A stretch of DNA of 64,000 nt, from assembly GCF_002814235.1 (NCBI RefSeq), contig NZ_PHSU01000021.1, positions 1 through 64,000 on the forward strand, in the 5' to 3' direction. The notes beneath the pieces are model-generated. The model was given only the letters and a program-made list of their open reading frames with translations, did not search any database and was not told the origin of the DNA. Positions 46,638-55,419 of this stretch are shown here, one piece after another; the stretch's first letter is position 1, and each line of letters starts with the position of its first letter. The translations under genes and the position numbers were made by a program. This DNA is from Pseudomonas sp. QS1027. GTDB lineage: Bacteria; Pseudomonadota; Gammaproteobacteria; Pseudomonadales; Pseudomonadaceae.

Positions 46638-47675
46638 TTACTCGCTGGAAAGCAGATCCATGGTGTGCTTATCCATCATTTCCAGGGCACGACCGCCGCC
46701 ACGGGCGACGCAGGTCAGCGGGTCTTCGGCAACGATCACCGGCAGACCGGTTTCCTGGGCCAGCAGCTTGTCGAGGTCACGCAGCAATGCGCCACCACCG
46801 GTCAGCACCAGACCACGCTCGGCGATGTCCGAGGCCAGTTCCGGAGGCGACTGCTCCAGGGCGCTTTTCACCGCCTGGACGATGGTCGCCAGGGATTCCT
46901 GCAGGGCTTCCAGGACTTCGTTGGAGTTCAGGGTGAAGGCACGTGGCACGCCTTCGGCCAGGTTACGGCCACGTACGTCGACTTCACGCACTTCGCCGCC
47001 CGGGTAGGCGGTGCCGATTTCCTGCTTGATACGCTCGGCGGTGGATTCACCGATCAGGCTGCCGTAGTTGCGGCGCACATAAGTGATGATCGCTTCGTCG
47101 AAGCGGTCGCCGCCGACCCGGACGGATTCGGCATAGACCACGCCGTTCAGGGAGATCAGGGCGATTTCAGTGGTACCACCACCGATATCGACCACCATCG
47201 AACCGCGGGCTTCTTCAACCGGCAGGCCGGCACCGATAGCGGCAGCCATCGGCTCTTCGATCAGGAACACTTCACGGGCACCGGCACCAAGGGCCGATTC
47301 ACGGATGGCACGACGCTCGACCTGGGTCGATTTGCACGGTACGCAGATCAGCACCCGAGGGCTGGGCTGCAGGAAGCTGTTTTCATGCACCTTGTTGATG
47401 AAGTACTGCAGCATCTTCTCGCAAACGCTGAAGTCGGCGATCACGCCGTCTTTCATCGGACGAATGGCAGCAATGTTGCCCGGCGTACGGCCGAGCATGC
47501 GCTTGGCCTCGGTGCCGACGGCGACGACGCTCTTCTGGTTGCCATGGGTGCGAATCGCAACAACCGATGGCTCATTCAGGACGATACCGCGCTCGCGCAC
47601 GTAGATAAGGGTGTTGGCTGTGCCCAGGTCGATGGAGAGATCGCTGGAAAACATGCCACGCAGTTTCTTGAACAT
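46638..47675 (-). CDS. mreB: Rod shape-determining protein MreB
   Basis: Actin-like cytoskeletal ATPase that organises lateral wall synthesis. 345 aa from the ATG at 47675 (MFKKLRGMFSSDLSIDLGTANTLIYV). Phosphate-1 DLGTANT, phosphate-2 VDIGGGTTE and adenosine GGGALLRDLD motifs seen. Divergent from gatC. Confidence 0.98.
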   Translation of the reverse strand: MFKKLRGMFSSDLSIDLGTANTLIYVRERGIVLNEPSVVAIRTHGNQKSVVAVGTEAKRMLGRTPGNIAAIRPMKDGVIADFSVCEKMLQYFINKVHENSFLQPSPRVLICVPCKSTQVERRAIRESALGAGAREVFLIEEPMAAAIGAGLPVEEARGSMVVDIGGGTTEIALISLNGVVYAESVRVGGDRFDEAIITYVRRNYGSLIGESTAERIKQEIGTAYPGGEVREVDVRGRNLAEGVPRAFTLNSNEVLEALQESLATIVQAVKSALEQSPPELASDIAERGLVLTGGGALLRDLDKLLAQETGLPVIVAEDPLTCVARGGGRALEMMDKHTMDLLSSE

Positions 47676-47861
47676 TGGAAAGGGACCCTGGGCAACGCGT
47701 GGGTAAAAAAGTGCGGCAAACTCTAACAACGACGGGGATTTTGGGCAAGGCGCCAATATGCTAAATTAGGCGTTTTTCCGAGCACCATCCCATACAATCG
47801 CGGCCATGTGACCGTAGAAATGCGGTAGTGTTCCGACAATCGTAAGTCGCGCCCGCACTTA

Positions 47862-47867
47862 TTGACA
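47862..47867 (+). promoter_or_regulatory. -35-like TTGACA upstream of gatC
   Basis: A perfect TTGACA 65 bases before gatC; the -10 at 17-18 bases (CCTAAC/CTAACT) is weak. The 256-base mreB/gatC region has no gene. Confidence 0.45.
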
Positions 47868-47931
47868 CTCTTTATTGTGTATTGCCTAACTGAACGGACA
47901 CCTTCCGTCCGGTTTTCCACTGGAGATCCCC

Positions 47932-48219
47932 ATGGCGCTTGAACGCTCCGACGTGGAAAAAATCGCTCACCTGGCCCGCCTGGGCCTGGTCGAAGCCGAT
48001 CTTCCACGCACCACCGAGGCCCTGAACAGCATTCTGGGCCTGGTCGACCTGATGCAGGCTGTCGATACCCGCGGTATCGAACCCCTTGCCCACCCTCTGG
48101 AAGCGAATCAGCGCCTGCGCGCCGACGCCGTGACCGAGCGAAATCATCGCGAGGCTTATCAGTCCATCGCGCCAGCGGTCGAAAACGGCCTGTACCTGGT
48201 TCCGAAAGTCATCGACTAA
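47932..48219 (+). CDS. gatC: Asp/Glu-tRNA amidotransferase subunit C
   Basis: 95 aa linker subunit holding GatA and GatB together. MALERSDVEKIAHLARLGL start and VDTRGIEPLAHPLE are typical. First gene of gatCAB, 16 bases before gatA. Confidence 0.96.
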   Translation: MALERSDVEKIAHLARLGLVEADLPRTTEALNSILGLVDLMQAVDTRGIEPLAHPLEANQRLRADAVTERNHREAYQSIAPAVENGLYLVPKVID

Positions 48220-48235
48220 AGGGAAAGAGCCTGCA

Positions 48236-49687
48236 ATGCATCAGATGACCCTGGCCGAGATCGCCCGTGGCCTCGCCGACAAGAAATTCTCCTCCGAAGA
48301 GCTGACCCGGACCCTGCTGGCGCGTATCGCCCAGCTCGACCCGCAGCTCAACAGTTTCATCAGCCTCACCGAGGACCTGGCCCTGAGCCAGGCCAAGGCC
48401 GCCGACGTCCGTCGTGCCGCCGGCGAGAACGGTGCCCTGCTCGGCGCGCCGATCGCCCACAAGGACCTGTTCTGCACCCAGGGCATCCGCACCAGCTGCG
48501 GCTCGAAGATGCTCGACAACTTCAAGGCGCCCTACGACGCCACCGTGGTCGCCAAGCTGGCCGCGGCCGGTACCGTGACCCTGGGCAAGACCAACATGGA
48601 CGAGTTCGCCATGGGCTCGGGCAACGAGTCGAGCTACTACGGCCCGGCGAAAAACCCGTGGAACCTGGAGCACGTGCCAGGCGGTTCATCCGGCGGTTCG
48701 GCGGCAGCGGTTGCCGCACGCCTGCTGCCGGCAGCCACCGGCACCGACACCGGCGGTTCGATCCGCCAGCCGGCGGCGCTGACCAACCTCACCGGGCTGA
48801 AACCGACCTACGGTCGCGTTTCGCGCTGGGGCATGATCGCCTACGCCTCCAGCCTCGACCAGGGTGGCCCGTTGGCACGTACCGCCGAAGACTGCGCCCT
48901 GCTGCTGCAAGGCATGGCCGGCTTCGACCCGCAGGACTCCACCAGCATCGATGAGCCGGTACCGGATTACTCCGCCAGCCTGGGCACCTCGATCCAGGGC
49001 CTGCGCATCGGCGTACCCAAGGAATACTTCAGCGCCGGCCTCGACCCGCGCATCGCCGACCTGATCCAGGCGAGCATCAAGGCCCTGGAAAAACTCGGCG
49101 CGATCATCAAGGAAATCAGCCTGCCGAACATGCAGCACGCGATTCCGGCGTACTACGTGATCGCCCCGGCGGAAGCCTCGTCGAACCTCTCGCGCTTCGA
49201 CGGCGTGCGTTTCGGCTATCGCTGCGAAGACCCGAAAGACCTCACCGACCTGTACAAGCGCTCCCGTGGCGAAGGCTTCGGCGCGGAAGTCCAGCGCCGT
49301 ATCCTGGTCGGCGCCTACGCGCTGTCGGCCGGTTACTACGACGCCTATTACCTGCAGGCGCAGAAAATCCGTCGCCTGATCAAGAACGACTTCATGGCCG
49401 CCTTCAACGAGGTCGACATCATCCTCGGCCCGACCACGCCGAACCCGGCGTGGAAGATCGGCGCGAAGAACAGCGACCCGGTCGCCGAGTACCTGGAAGA
49501 CGTCTACACCATCACCGCCAACCTCGCGGGCCTGCCGGGCCTGTCCATGCCGGCCGGTTTCGTCGACGGCCTGCCGGTGGGCGTCCAACTGCTGGCCCCA
49601 TATTTCCAGGAAGGCCGTCTGCTCAACGTTGCGCACCAGTATCAGCTAAACACTGACTGGCACACCCGCACACCTGAAGGCTTCTGA
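48236..49687 (+). CDS. gatA: Asp/Glu-tRNA amidotransferase subunit A
   Basis: Glutaminase of the GatCAB complex, which turns Glu-tRNA(Gln) and/or Asp-tRNA(Asn) into the amide form. 483 aa, amidase signature family. Ser-cisSer-Lys triad K76 (IAHKDLFC), S151 (GGSSGGSA) and S175 (DTGGSIRQPA). Ten bases before gatB. Confidence 0.98.
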   Translation: MHQMTLAEIARGLADKKFSSEELTRTLLARIAQLDPQLNSFISLTEDLALSQAKAADVRRAAGENGALLGAPIAHKDLFCTQGIRTSCGSKMLDNFKAPYDATVVAKLAAAGTVTLGKTNMDEFAMGSGNESSYYGPAKNPWNLEHVPGGSSGGSAAAVAARLLPAATGTDTGGSIRQPAALTNLTGLKPTYGRVSRWGMIAYASSLDQGGPLARTAEDCALLLQGMAGFDPQDSTSIDEPVPDYSASLGTSIQGLRIGVPKEYFSAGLDPRIADLIQASIKALEKLGAIIKEISLPNMQHAIPAYYVIAPAEASSNLSRFDGVRFGYRCEDPKDLTDLYKRSRGEGFGAEVQRRILVGAYALSAGYYDAYYLQAQKIRRLIKNDFMAAFNEVDIILGPTTPNPAWKIGAKNSDPVAEYLEDVYTITANLAGLPGLSMPAGFVDGLPVGVQLLAPYFQEGRLLNVAHQYQLNTDWHTRTPEGF

Positions 49688-49697
49688 GGAGAAACAC

Positions 49698-51143
49698 ATG
49701 CAATGGGAAGTCGTGATCGGGCTGGAGATTCATACCCAGCTCGCCACCCAATCGAAGATTTTCTCCGGTAGTGCCACCACCTTCGGTTCCGAGCCGAACA
49801 CCCAGGCGAGCCTGGTAGACCTGGGCATGCCCGGCGTCCTGCCGGTGCTGAACCAGGAAGCGGTGCGCATGGCGGTGAAATTCGGTCTGGCGATCGACGC
49901 CGAGATCGGCCAGCACAACGTGTTCGCACGCAAGAACTACTTCTACCCGGACCTGCCCAAGGGCTACCAGATCAGCCAGATGGAACTGCCGATCGTTGGC
50001 AAGGGCCACCTGGACATCACCCTCGAAGACGGCACGGTCAAGCGCGTCGGGATTACCCGTGCGCACCTGGAAGAAGACGCCGGCAAGAGCCTGCACGAGG
50101 ATTTCAGCGGCGCCACCGGCATCGACCTGAACCGTGCCGGCACGCCGCTGCTGGAAATCGTTTCCGAACCGGATATGCGCAACGCCAAGGAAGCCGTGGC
50201 CTACGTCAAGGCGATCCATGCGCTGGTGCGTTACCTGGGTATCTGCGACGGCAACATGGCAGAAGGCTCGCTGCGTTGCGACTGCAACGTCTCGATCCGG
50301 CCCAAGGGCCAGGTCGAGTTCGGTACCCGCTGCGAGATCAAGAACGTCAACTCGTTCCGTTTTATCGAGAAGGCGATCAACACCGAAGTGCAGCGCCAGA
50401 TCGAACTGATCGAGGACGGCGGCCGGGTGATCCAGCAGACCCGCCTGTACGACCCGAACAAGGACGAGACCCGCGCCATGCGCAGCAAGGAGGAAGCCAA
50501 CGACTACCGTTACTTCCCCGACCCGGACCTGTTGCCGGTGGTGATCGAGGACGCGTTCCTCGATGAAGTCCGCGCGCAGTTGCCGGAGCTGCCGCCGCAG
50601 AAACGCGAGCGCTTCCAGGCCCAGTTCGGCCTGTCGGTTTATGACGCCAGCGTGCTGGCTTCCAGCCGCGAGCAGGCGAACTACTTCGAAAAAGTCGTGA
50701 GCATCGGCGGCGACGCCAAGCTGGCGGCCAACTGGGTCATGGTCGAGCTGGGCAGCCTGCTGAACAAGCTGGGCGTGGACATCGACCAGGCACCGGTCAC
50801 GGCCGAGCAGTTGGGCGGCATGCTGCTGCGGATCAGCGACAACACCATCTCCGGCAAGATCGCCAAGATGGTCTTCGAAGCCATGGCCAATGGTGAAGGC
50901 AGCGCGGACGAAGTGATCGAAGCCCGTGGGCTGAAGCAGGTCACGGACAGCGGCGCCATCGAGAAGGTGCTGGACGAAGTGCTGGCGGCCAACGCCGAGC
51001 AGGTCGAACAGTATCGGGCGGCGGATGAAGCCAAGCGCGGCAAGATGTTCGGCTTCTTTGTCGGCCAGGCGATGAAAGCCTCCAAGGGCAAGGCCAACCC
51101 GCAGCAAGTCAACGAACTGCTGAAAAGCAAGCTCGAAGGCTGA
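49698..51143 (+). CDS. gatB: Asp/Glu-tRNA amidotransferase subunit B
   Basis: Kinase/transamidase subunit of GatCAB. 481 aa. WEVVIGLEIHTQL start, FARKNYFYPDLPKGYQISQ and the metal/ATP region EGSLRCDCNVSIRP. C-terminal YqeY-like tRNA-binding tail (GQAMKASKGKANPQQVNELL). Confidence 0.98.
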   Translation: MQWEVVIGLEIHTQLATQSKIFSGSATTFGSEPNTQASLVDLGMPGVLPVLNQEAVRMAVKFGLAIDAEIGQHNVFARKNYFYPDLPKGYQISQMELPIVGKGHLDITLEDGTVKRVGITRAHLEEDAGKSLHEDFSGATGIDLNRAGTPLLEIVSEPDMRNAKEAVAYVKAIHALVRYLGICDGNMAEGSLRCDCNVSIRPKGQVEFGTRCEIKNVNSFRFIEKAINTEVQRQIELIEDGGRVIQQTRLYDPNKDETRAMRSKEEANDYRYFPDPDLLPVVIEDAFLDEVRAQLPELPPQKRERFQAQFGLSVYDASVLASSREQANYFEKVVSIGGDAKLAANWVMVELGSLLNKLGVDIDQAPVTAEQLGGMLLRISDNTISGKIAKMVFEAMANGEGSADEVIEARGLKQVTDSGAIEKVLDEVLAANAEQVEQYRAADEAKRGKMFGFFVGQAMKASKGKANPQQVNELLKSKLEG

Positions 51144-51173
51144 TAGCGGCTAGGCCCTCAAGAGCGCTAAAAG

Positions 51174-51264
51174 CTTCGCGGGCAAGCCCTGCTCCTACAG
51201 AATCGAGGCGTACGCAAAACTTGTGTTCACCGATGAACTGTAGGAGCAGGGCTTGCCAGCGAAG
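51174..51264. repeat. REPIN: two inverted REP sequences forming a long hairpin
   Basis: Arms CTTCGC-n-GGCAAGCCCTGCTC.. (51174-51200) and its inverse (51238-51264) pair over about 26 of 27 bases, with a 37-nt loop between. The CTCCTACAG arm end is shared with the element at 57348-57377. AGGCCCTCA repeats flank it at about 51151, 51265 and 51284. Confidence 0.8.
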
Positions 51265-51326
51265 AGGCCCTCAAGACCACCAAAAGGCCCTCAGGCAAAC
51301 ACACCTCCTGTGTTAGAGGACATCCG

Positions 51327-51698
51327 ATGAAGCATCTGCTCGCCGCCTTTGCCCTCCTCAGCCTGCTGGCCGGCTGCGCCAGTCACGACATAAACCCCCG
51401 CGGCTATGACGAGACCGGCATGGCTTCGTATTACGGCGCCCAGCACCAGGGCAAACGTACCGCCAGCGGCGAACCCTTCGACCAGCACGGCCTGACCGCC
51501 GCCCATCGCCAGCTGCCCTTCGGCACCCGGGTAAAAGTCACCAACCTGGACAACGACAAATCGGTCATAGTGCGCATCAATGATCGCGGCCCGCATACCC
51601 GTGGGCGTCTGATCGACCTGTCACGCGAAGCAGCCACCCAATTGGGCATGCTGCAAGGCGGCACCGCCCGCGTACGCGTCCAAAGCCTCGACGACTGA
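51327..51698 (+). CDS. RlpA-like lipoprotein (double-psi beta-barrel)
   Basis: 123 aa lipoprotein. Signal peptide with lipobox LLAGC (C17 lipidated). DPBB domain: GMASYYGAQHQGKRTASGEPFDQHGLTAAHRQLPFG in pieces, then NDRGPHTRGRLIDLSREAA with the catalytic-type Asp/His. RlpA of P. aeruginosa is a septal lytic transglycosylase for stem-less glycan; this paralogue lacks the SPOR domain, so septal targeting is not assured. ATG at 51327 with AGAGGA upstream. Confidence 0.9.
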   Translation: MKHLLAAFALLSLLAGCASHDINPRGYDETGMASYYGAQHQGKRTASGEPFDQHGLTAAHRQLPFGTRVKVTNLDNDKSVIVRINDRGPHTRGRLIDLSREAATQLGMLQGGTARVRVQSLDD

Positions 51699-51715
51699 CC
51701 GCTGGAGCCCCCGCC

Positions 51716-52792
51716 ATTTTCGGATTGACCACCCTTCCCTGGCTAAGCCTGATTCAACTGGGCGGCGGCTTGTTATTGCTGATCCTCGGCGCCGAACTGC
51801 TGGTGCGCGCAGCCGTGCGCCTGGCCGCGAGCCTGGGCGTGCGCCCGCTGCTGATCGGCCTGACCGTCGTTGCCTTCGGCAGCAGCGCACCACAACTGGC
51901 GGTCAGCGTGCAGGCCGCCGCTGCCGAGAATGCCGATATCGCGGTGGGCAGCGTGATCGGCGGCAATATCTTCAACACCCTGGTGACCCTGGGCCTCTCG
52001 GCGCTGATCATCCCGTTGCGGGTCTCGCGCCAGCTGATCCGCCTGGATATCCCGCTGATGATCTTCGCCAGCCTGCTGGTCTTCGCCCTGGCGTTCAATG
52101 AAGAACTGGGGCGCCTCGACGGCCTGGTGATGCTGAGCGCCTTCGCGCTGTACCTCGGCCTGCTGCTGCGCCAGTCCCGCCATCACCACGCCGTGCCGTC
52201 GCCCCCCCCACATAAATCCACGCCCTGGCTGAGCAGCCTGGTGTGGATGGGCCTGGGCCTGGCGCTGCTGGTGGTGGCCGGGCACCTGCTGCTGGATGCC
52301 GCCGTCGACGTGGCCACCGAACTGGGCCTGTCCGAACGCATCATCGGCCTGACCGTGGTGGCGGTCGGCACCTCGCTGCCGCAGTTGGCCACCTCGCTGA
52401 TCGCCGCCGTTCGCGGACAACGGGATATCGCCGTGGGCAATGTGATCGGTGGCAACCTGTTCAACCTGCTGGGGGTGCTCGGCCTCACCGCTCTGCTCGC
52501 CCCCACGCCGCTGTCGGTGTCGCCCAACGCCCTGGCCTTCGACCTGCCGGTGATGCTCGGCGTGGCCATGCTGTGCTGGCCGGTGTTCTATTCCGGCTAC
52601 CGCATCACCCGCGCCGAGGGCCTGCTGTTTCTGGGTTTGTACCTGGCCTACGGCCTGCACGTGGTGTGGTTCACCACCGGCATGCCGATGGCGGACAAAC
52701 TGGAACGCCTGATGCTGTTTTTCATCCTGCCGGCGCTCCTCGCGTACCTGCTGTTCAGTACGCTCAGGGCCTGGCGTCGCCAACACTCATAG
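51716..52792 (+). CDS. Calcium/sodium antiporter-family membrane protein
   Basis: CaCA superfamily (YrbG-like) exchanger with about ten membrane helices and two alpha-repeats. The first repeat has VVAFGSSAPQLAVS and GSVIGGNIFN, the second VVAVGTSLPQLATS and GNVIGGNLFN, where acidic/Asn residues normally coordinate Ca2+. Both repeats have Q where E is typical (GSSxPE/GTSLPE), so transport activity may differ. Start unclear: ATT at 51716 lies eight bases after GGAG, and the conventional option is TTG at 51725, too far from it. Overall identity is firm. Confidence 0.85.
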   Translation: MFGLTTLPWLSLIQLGGGLLLLILGAELLVRAAVRLAASLGVRPLLIGLTVVAFGSSAPQLAVSVQAAAAENADIAVGSVIGGNIFNTLVTLGLSALIIPLRVSRQLIRLDIPLMIFASLLVFALAFNEELGRLDGLVMLSAFALYLGLLLRQSRHHHAVPSPPPHKSTPWLSSLVWMGLGLALLVVAGHLLLDAAVDVATELGLSERIIGLTVVAVGTSLPQLATSLIAAVRGQRDIAVGNVIGGNLFNLLGVLGLTALLAPTPLSVSPNALAFDLPVMLGVAMLCWPVFYSGYRITRAEGLLFLGLYLAYGLHVVWFTTGMPMADKLERLMLFFILPALLAYLLFSTLRAWRRQHS

Positions 52793-52803
52793 GAGCTGCT
52801 GCA

Positions 52804-53184
52804 ATGACCGATCAGAAGAAACCCGGTGTCGAGATGCGTCGTCAGGTCATGGGCGATGCGTTCGTCGACCGTGCCCTGGGCAATGCCACCGAATTCAGCC
52901 AGCCGTTGCAGGACTTCGTCAACGAACACGCCTGGGGCAGTGTCTGGAATCGCGAAGGGTTGTCGTTGAAGACCCGCAGCCTGATTACCCTCGCGGCGCT
53001 GACGGCGCTCAAGTGTCCGCAGGAACTCAAGGGCCACGTACGCGGCGCCTTGAACAATGGCTGCACGGTGGAAGAGATTCGTGAGGCGCTGCTGCATTGC
53101 GCGGTGTATGCCGGGGTGCCGGCGGCTATCGATGCATTTCGCGCGGCCCAGGAAGTGATCGACGCCTACCAGAAGGCAGACTGA
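52804..53184 (+). CDS. Carboxymuconolactone decarboxylase-family protein
   Basis: 126 aa from the ATG at 52804 with AGGAG upstream; the open frame extends further back inside the antiporter gene. AhpD-like CMD fold with TRSLITLAALTALKCPQELKGH and EIREALLHCAVYAGVPAAIDAF. The length and start resemble gamma-carboxymuconolactone decarboxylase, but no pca genes are nearby, so the substrate is unknown. Confidence 0.88.
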   Translation: MTDQKKPGVEMRRQVMGDAFVDRALGNATEFSQPLQDFVNEHAWGSVWNREGLSLKTRSLITLAALTALKCPQELKGHVRGALNNGCTVEEIREALLHCAVYAGVPAAIDAFRAAQEVIDAYQKAD

Positions 53185-53203
53185 TGCTCACCACAAGGTA
53201 ACG

Positions 53204-54145
53204 TCAGATCCAGCCGCCCCACTGCAACACAAAGATCCCGATATTGGTCGTGATCGCCGCCATCAGGGTGGTGATCACGATAATCGCCGCCGCCAGTTCG
53301 TGATTGCCGTTGGCTGCCCGGGCCATGACGAAGCTCGCCGCAGCCGTCGGGCTGCCGAAGTACAGGAACAGGATCCCCAACTCCGCCCCACGAAAGCCGC
53401 AGAGCCAGGCGCCCAGCGTCGACAGCAGGGGCATGCCGACCATTTTCACCAGGCTCGCACTCAACGCCAGGTCGCCACTCTTGCGCAACGCCGCCAGGGA
53501 CAAGGTGCCGCCAATGCAGATCAGCGCCAGCGGCAGGGTCATCTGCGCCAGATAATTACCCGAGGTCTCCAGCCAACCGGGCAAGCCGATCTTGAAATAG
53601 GCAAAGGGCGCCGCCGCGATCACGCTGATGATCAGCGGATTGCTCAGCACACTCTTGAAGATGCTCCAGGGATCGGACTTGATCACCGGGCTGTACACCG
53701 CCAGGACAATGGTCGACAGGGTGTTGTAGAACAGGATCACCAGCGCCGCGAGAATCGCCCCCAGGGAAATCCCGTAGGCGCCGTACATGCTCGCCGCCAG
53801 GGCCAGGCCGATCACCCCGTTATTGCCGCGAAAGGCGCCCTGGGTATAGATCCCGCGATCGATCTCGGGGCAGCGCCAGATCGCCCAGCCCCAACAGCCG
53901 GCAAAGCCCACCAGGGTGGCCAGGGCAAAATACCCCAGCACCTTGGGCTGCAACGCCGCGTGCAGATCGGCATGGAGGATGCCGAGAAACAGCAGCGCCG
54001 GCATGGTGACGTTGAACACCAGTGCCGAAGCCGTGTGGATAAAGCTGTCGTTGATCCAGCCCACACGCTTGAGCACCACGCCCAGGAACAACATGGCGAA
54101 GACCGGCGCGGTGATGGTCAAGATACCGAGAAAGATGGCCAGCAT
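53204..54145 (-). CDS. AEC-family permease
   Basis: Auxin efflux carrier-type transporter, 313 aa with about ten membrane helices in two halves. N-terminal ITAPVFAMLFLGVVLKRVGW and the late half LICIGGTLSLAAL...YFGSPTAAASFVMARA. Substrate unknown; bacterial members often export small organic acids. Convergent with the CMD gene, 19 bases between stops. Confidence 0.88.
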   Translation of the reverse strand: MLAIFLGILTITAPVFAMLFLGVVLKRVGWINDSFIHTASALVFNVTMPALLFLGILHADLHAALQPKVLGYFALATLVGFAGCWGWAIWRCPEIDRGIYTQGAFRGNNGVIGLALAASMYGAYGISLGAILAALVILFYNTLSTIVLAVYSPVIKSDPWSIFKSVLSNPLIISVIAAAPFAYFKIGLPGWLETSGNYLAQMTLPLALICIGGTLSLAALRKSGDLALSASLVKMVGMPLLSTLGAWLCGFRGAELGILFLYFGSPTAAASFVMARAANGNHELAAAIIVITTLMAAITTNIGIFVLQWGGWI

Positions 54146-54221
54146 GCCCTGGGAACCCGTTGCCTGTCGTTAGGTGCCTGATGATACGGCAAAGTCACCT
54201 TTCTGCCCGTCAGCCACGCAC

Positions 54222-54695
54222 TCAATCGAACTGCGCGCGCATCCAGGCCTGGTAGGCGGCCACTTCGGCATCGCCTTCGCGCGGCGCCCAGTCGGCCAGC
54301 TCGCCATCGCCCACCGGACGATAAGGGCCGGCCTTGCATTCGAACATCACGCTGTCGGCTTCGAGGATCACCAGGCCATGGAACACCCCGGCCGGCAGGT
54401 CGACACCCGGGCATTCACCGCCCGCCTGCAACACGCGCTTGGTCAACAACTGACCCGCCTCATCGAATACCAGCAGGCCGAGGCTGCCCTTGAGCACCAG
54501 CAAGGTTTCCGCCTTGTCGGCACTCAGGTGCCGATGGGGCGCTATATAGGTGCCGGGCTGCAGGCCGATCGCCATGCGATGGCAGGGCTCGTCCATCTGG
54601 TGAAAGTTGTGATGAACCCGGCCACGGGGACTCGCCGCCGCTTTCTCGGCCAGTTCGGCGAACAAGGTTGCATCGAGAAAGCTGGGCGTGCCCAT
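54222..54695 (-). CDS. WbuC-family cupin metalloprotein
   Basis: 157 aa. Cupin 1 motif YIAPHRHLSADKAETLLVLKG and cupin 2 FHGLVILEADSVMFECKAGPY; family name from O-antigen clusters, though no such cluster is here. Three bases after the hpt stop, so likely co-transcribed with purine salvage. Confidence 0.88.
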   Translation of the reverse strand: MGTPSFLDATLFAELAEKAAASPRGRVHHNFHQMDEPCHRMAIGLQPGTYIAPHRHLSADKAETLLVLKGSLGLLVFDEAGQLLTKRVLQAGGECPGVDLPAGVFHGLVILEADSVMFECKAGPYRPVGDGELADWAPREGDAEVAAYQAWMRAQFD

Positions 54696-54698
54696 CCC

Positions 54699-55256
54699 TT
54701 ACATCCCCTTGACGGCGTAGATGCCGGCGGCGTTGCGCCAGTAACCCTTGTAGTCCATGCCGTAGCCGAAGATGTAGCGGTCGATGCACGGCAGGCCGAC
54801 GTAGTCCGCTTTCAGGTCCGGACGGGCCTTGCGGTCGTGGTCCTTGTCGATCAGCACCGCGGTGTGCACCCGGCGTGCACCGGCGTGTTTGCAGAAATCG
54901 ATGATCGCGCCCAGGGTGTGCCCTTCGTCGAGGATGTCGTCGATGATCAGCACATCGCGGTCGATGAACGACACTTCCGGCTTGGCTTTCCAGAACAGCT
55001 CGCCGCCGCTGGTTTCGTTGCGGTAGCGGGTCGCGTGCAGGTACGAAGCTTCCAGCGGGAAGTTCAGGTGGGTCATCAGCTTGCCGCAGAAGATCAGGCC
55101 GCCGTTCATCACGCAGAACACCACCGGGTTGCTCTCGGCCAGCTCGGCGTTGATCTGCGCGCCGACACGGGCGATGGCCGCTTCGACTTCGGCGTTGCTG
55201 TACAGGCAGTCGGCTTCGCGCATGACTTGACGGATATGCTCGAGATCAGCGGACAT
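54699..55256 (-). CDS. hpt: Hypoxanthine-guanine phosphoribosyltransferase
   Basis: Salvages hypoxanthine/guanine with PRPP to IMP/GMP. 185 aa from the ATG at 55256 (MSADLEHIRQVMREADCL). PRPP loop VLIIDDILDEGHTLG and the base-binding C-terminal Y-I-FGYGMDYKGY. Divergent from upp over 163 bases. Confidence 0.95.
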   Translation of the reverse strand: MSADLEHIRQVMREADCLYSNAEVEAAIARVGAQINAELAESNPVVFCVMNGGLIFCGKLMTHLNFPLEASYLHATRYRNETSGGELFWKAKPEVSFIDRDVLIIDDILDEGHTLGAIIDFCKHAGARRVHTAVLIDKDHDRKARPDLKADYVGLPCIDRYIFGYGMDYKGYWRNAAGIYAVKGM

Positions 55257-55344
55257 GGCGCTCTCCAAAAGGGGGCTTATGTAAGAAAAGCGGGCAAAGG
55301 TACGCACCCCGCGCGACCAGATCAAGGGTTTCTGGACTAACGTA

Positions 55345-55396
55345 CGGCTGATCTATAGGACAACACCTGCGGATAGATTAATCTAAGCCGTTTTTT
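55345..55396 (+). promoter_or_regulatory. Attenuator-like hairpin upstream of upp
   Basis: CGGCT (55345-55349) pairs with AGCCG (55386-55390), directly followed by six T. Inside, GATCTAT (55350-55356) pairs with ATAGATT (55373-55379). The palindrome TAGATTAATCTA (55374-55385) offers a competing fold. It ends 23 bases before upp. Confidence 0.45.
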
Positions 55397-55419
55397 GCCC
55401 GCCGCCGGAGCCTATTCCC

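Noticed and set aside
51151..51295. CRISPR-like repeats (AGGCCCTCA copies)
   Set aside because: Too short, unevenly spaced, and explained by the REPIN context.
52243..52803. Longer N-terminus for the carboxymuconolactone decarboxylase-family gene
   Set aside because: The extension lies inside the antiporter gene in another frame; the ATG at 52804 has a good AGGAG and the family's length.
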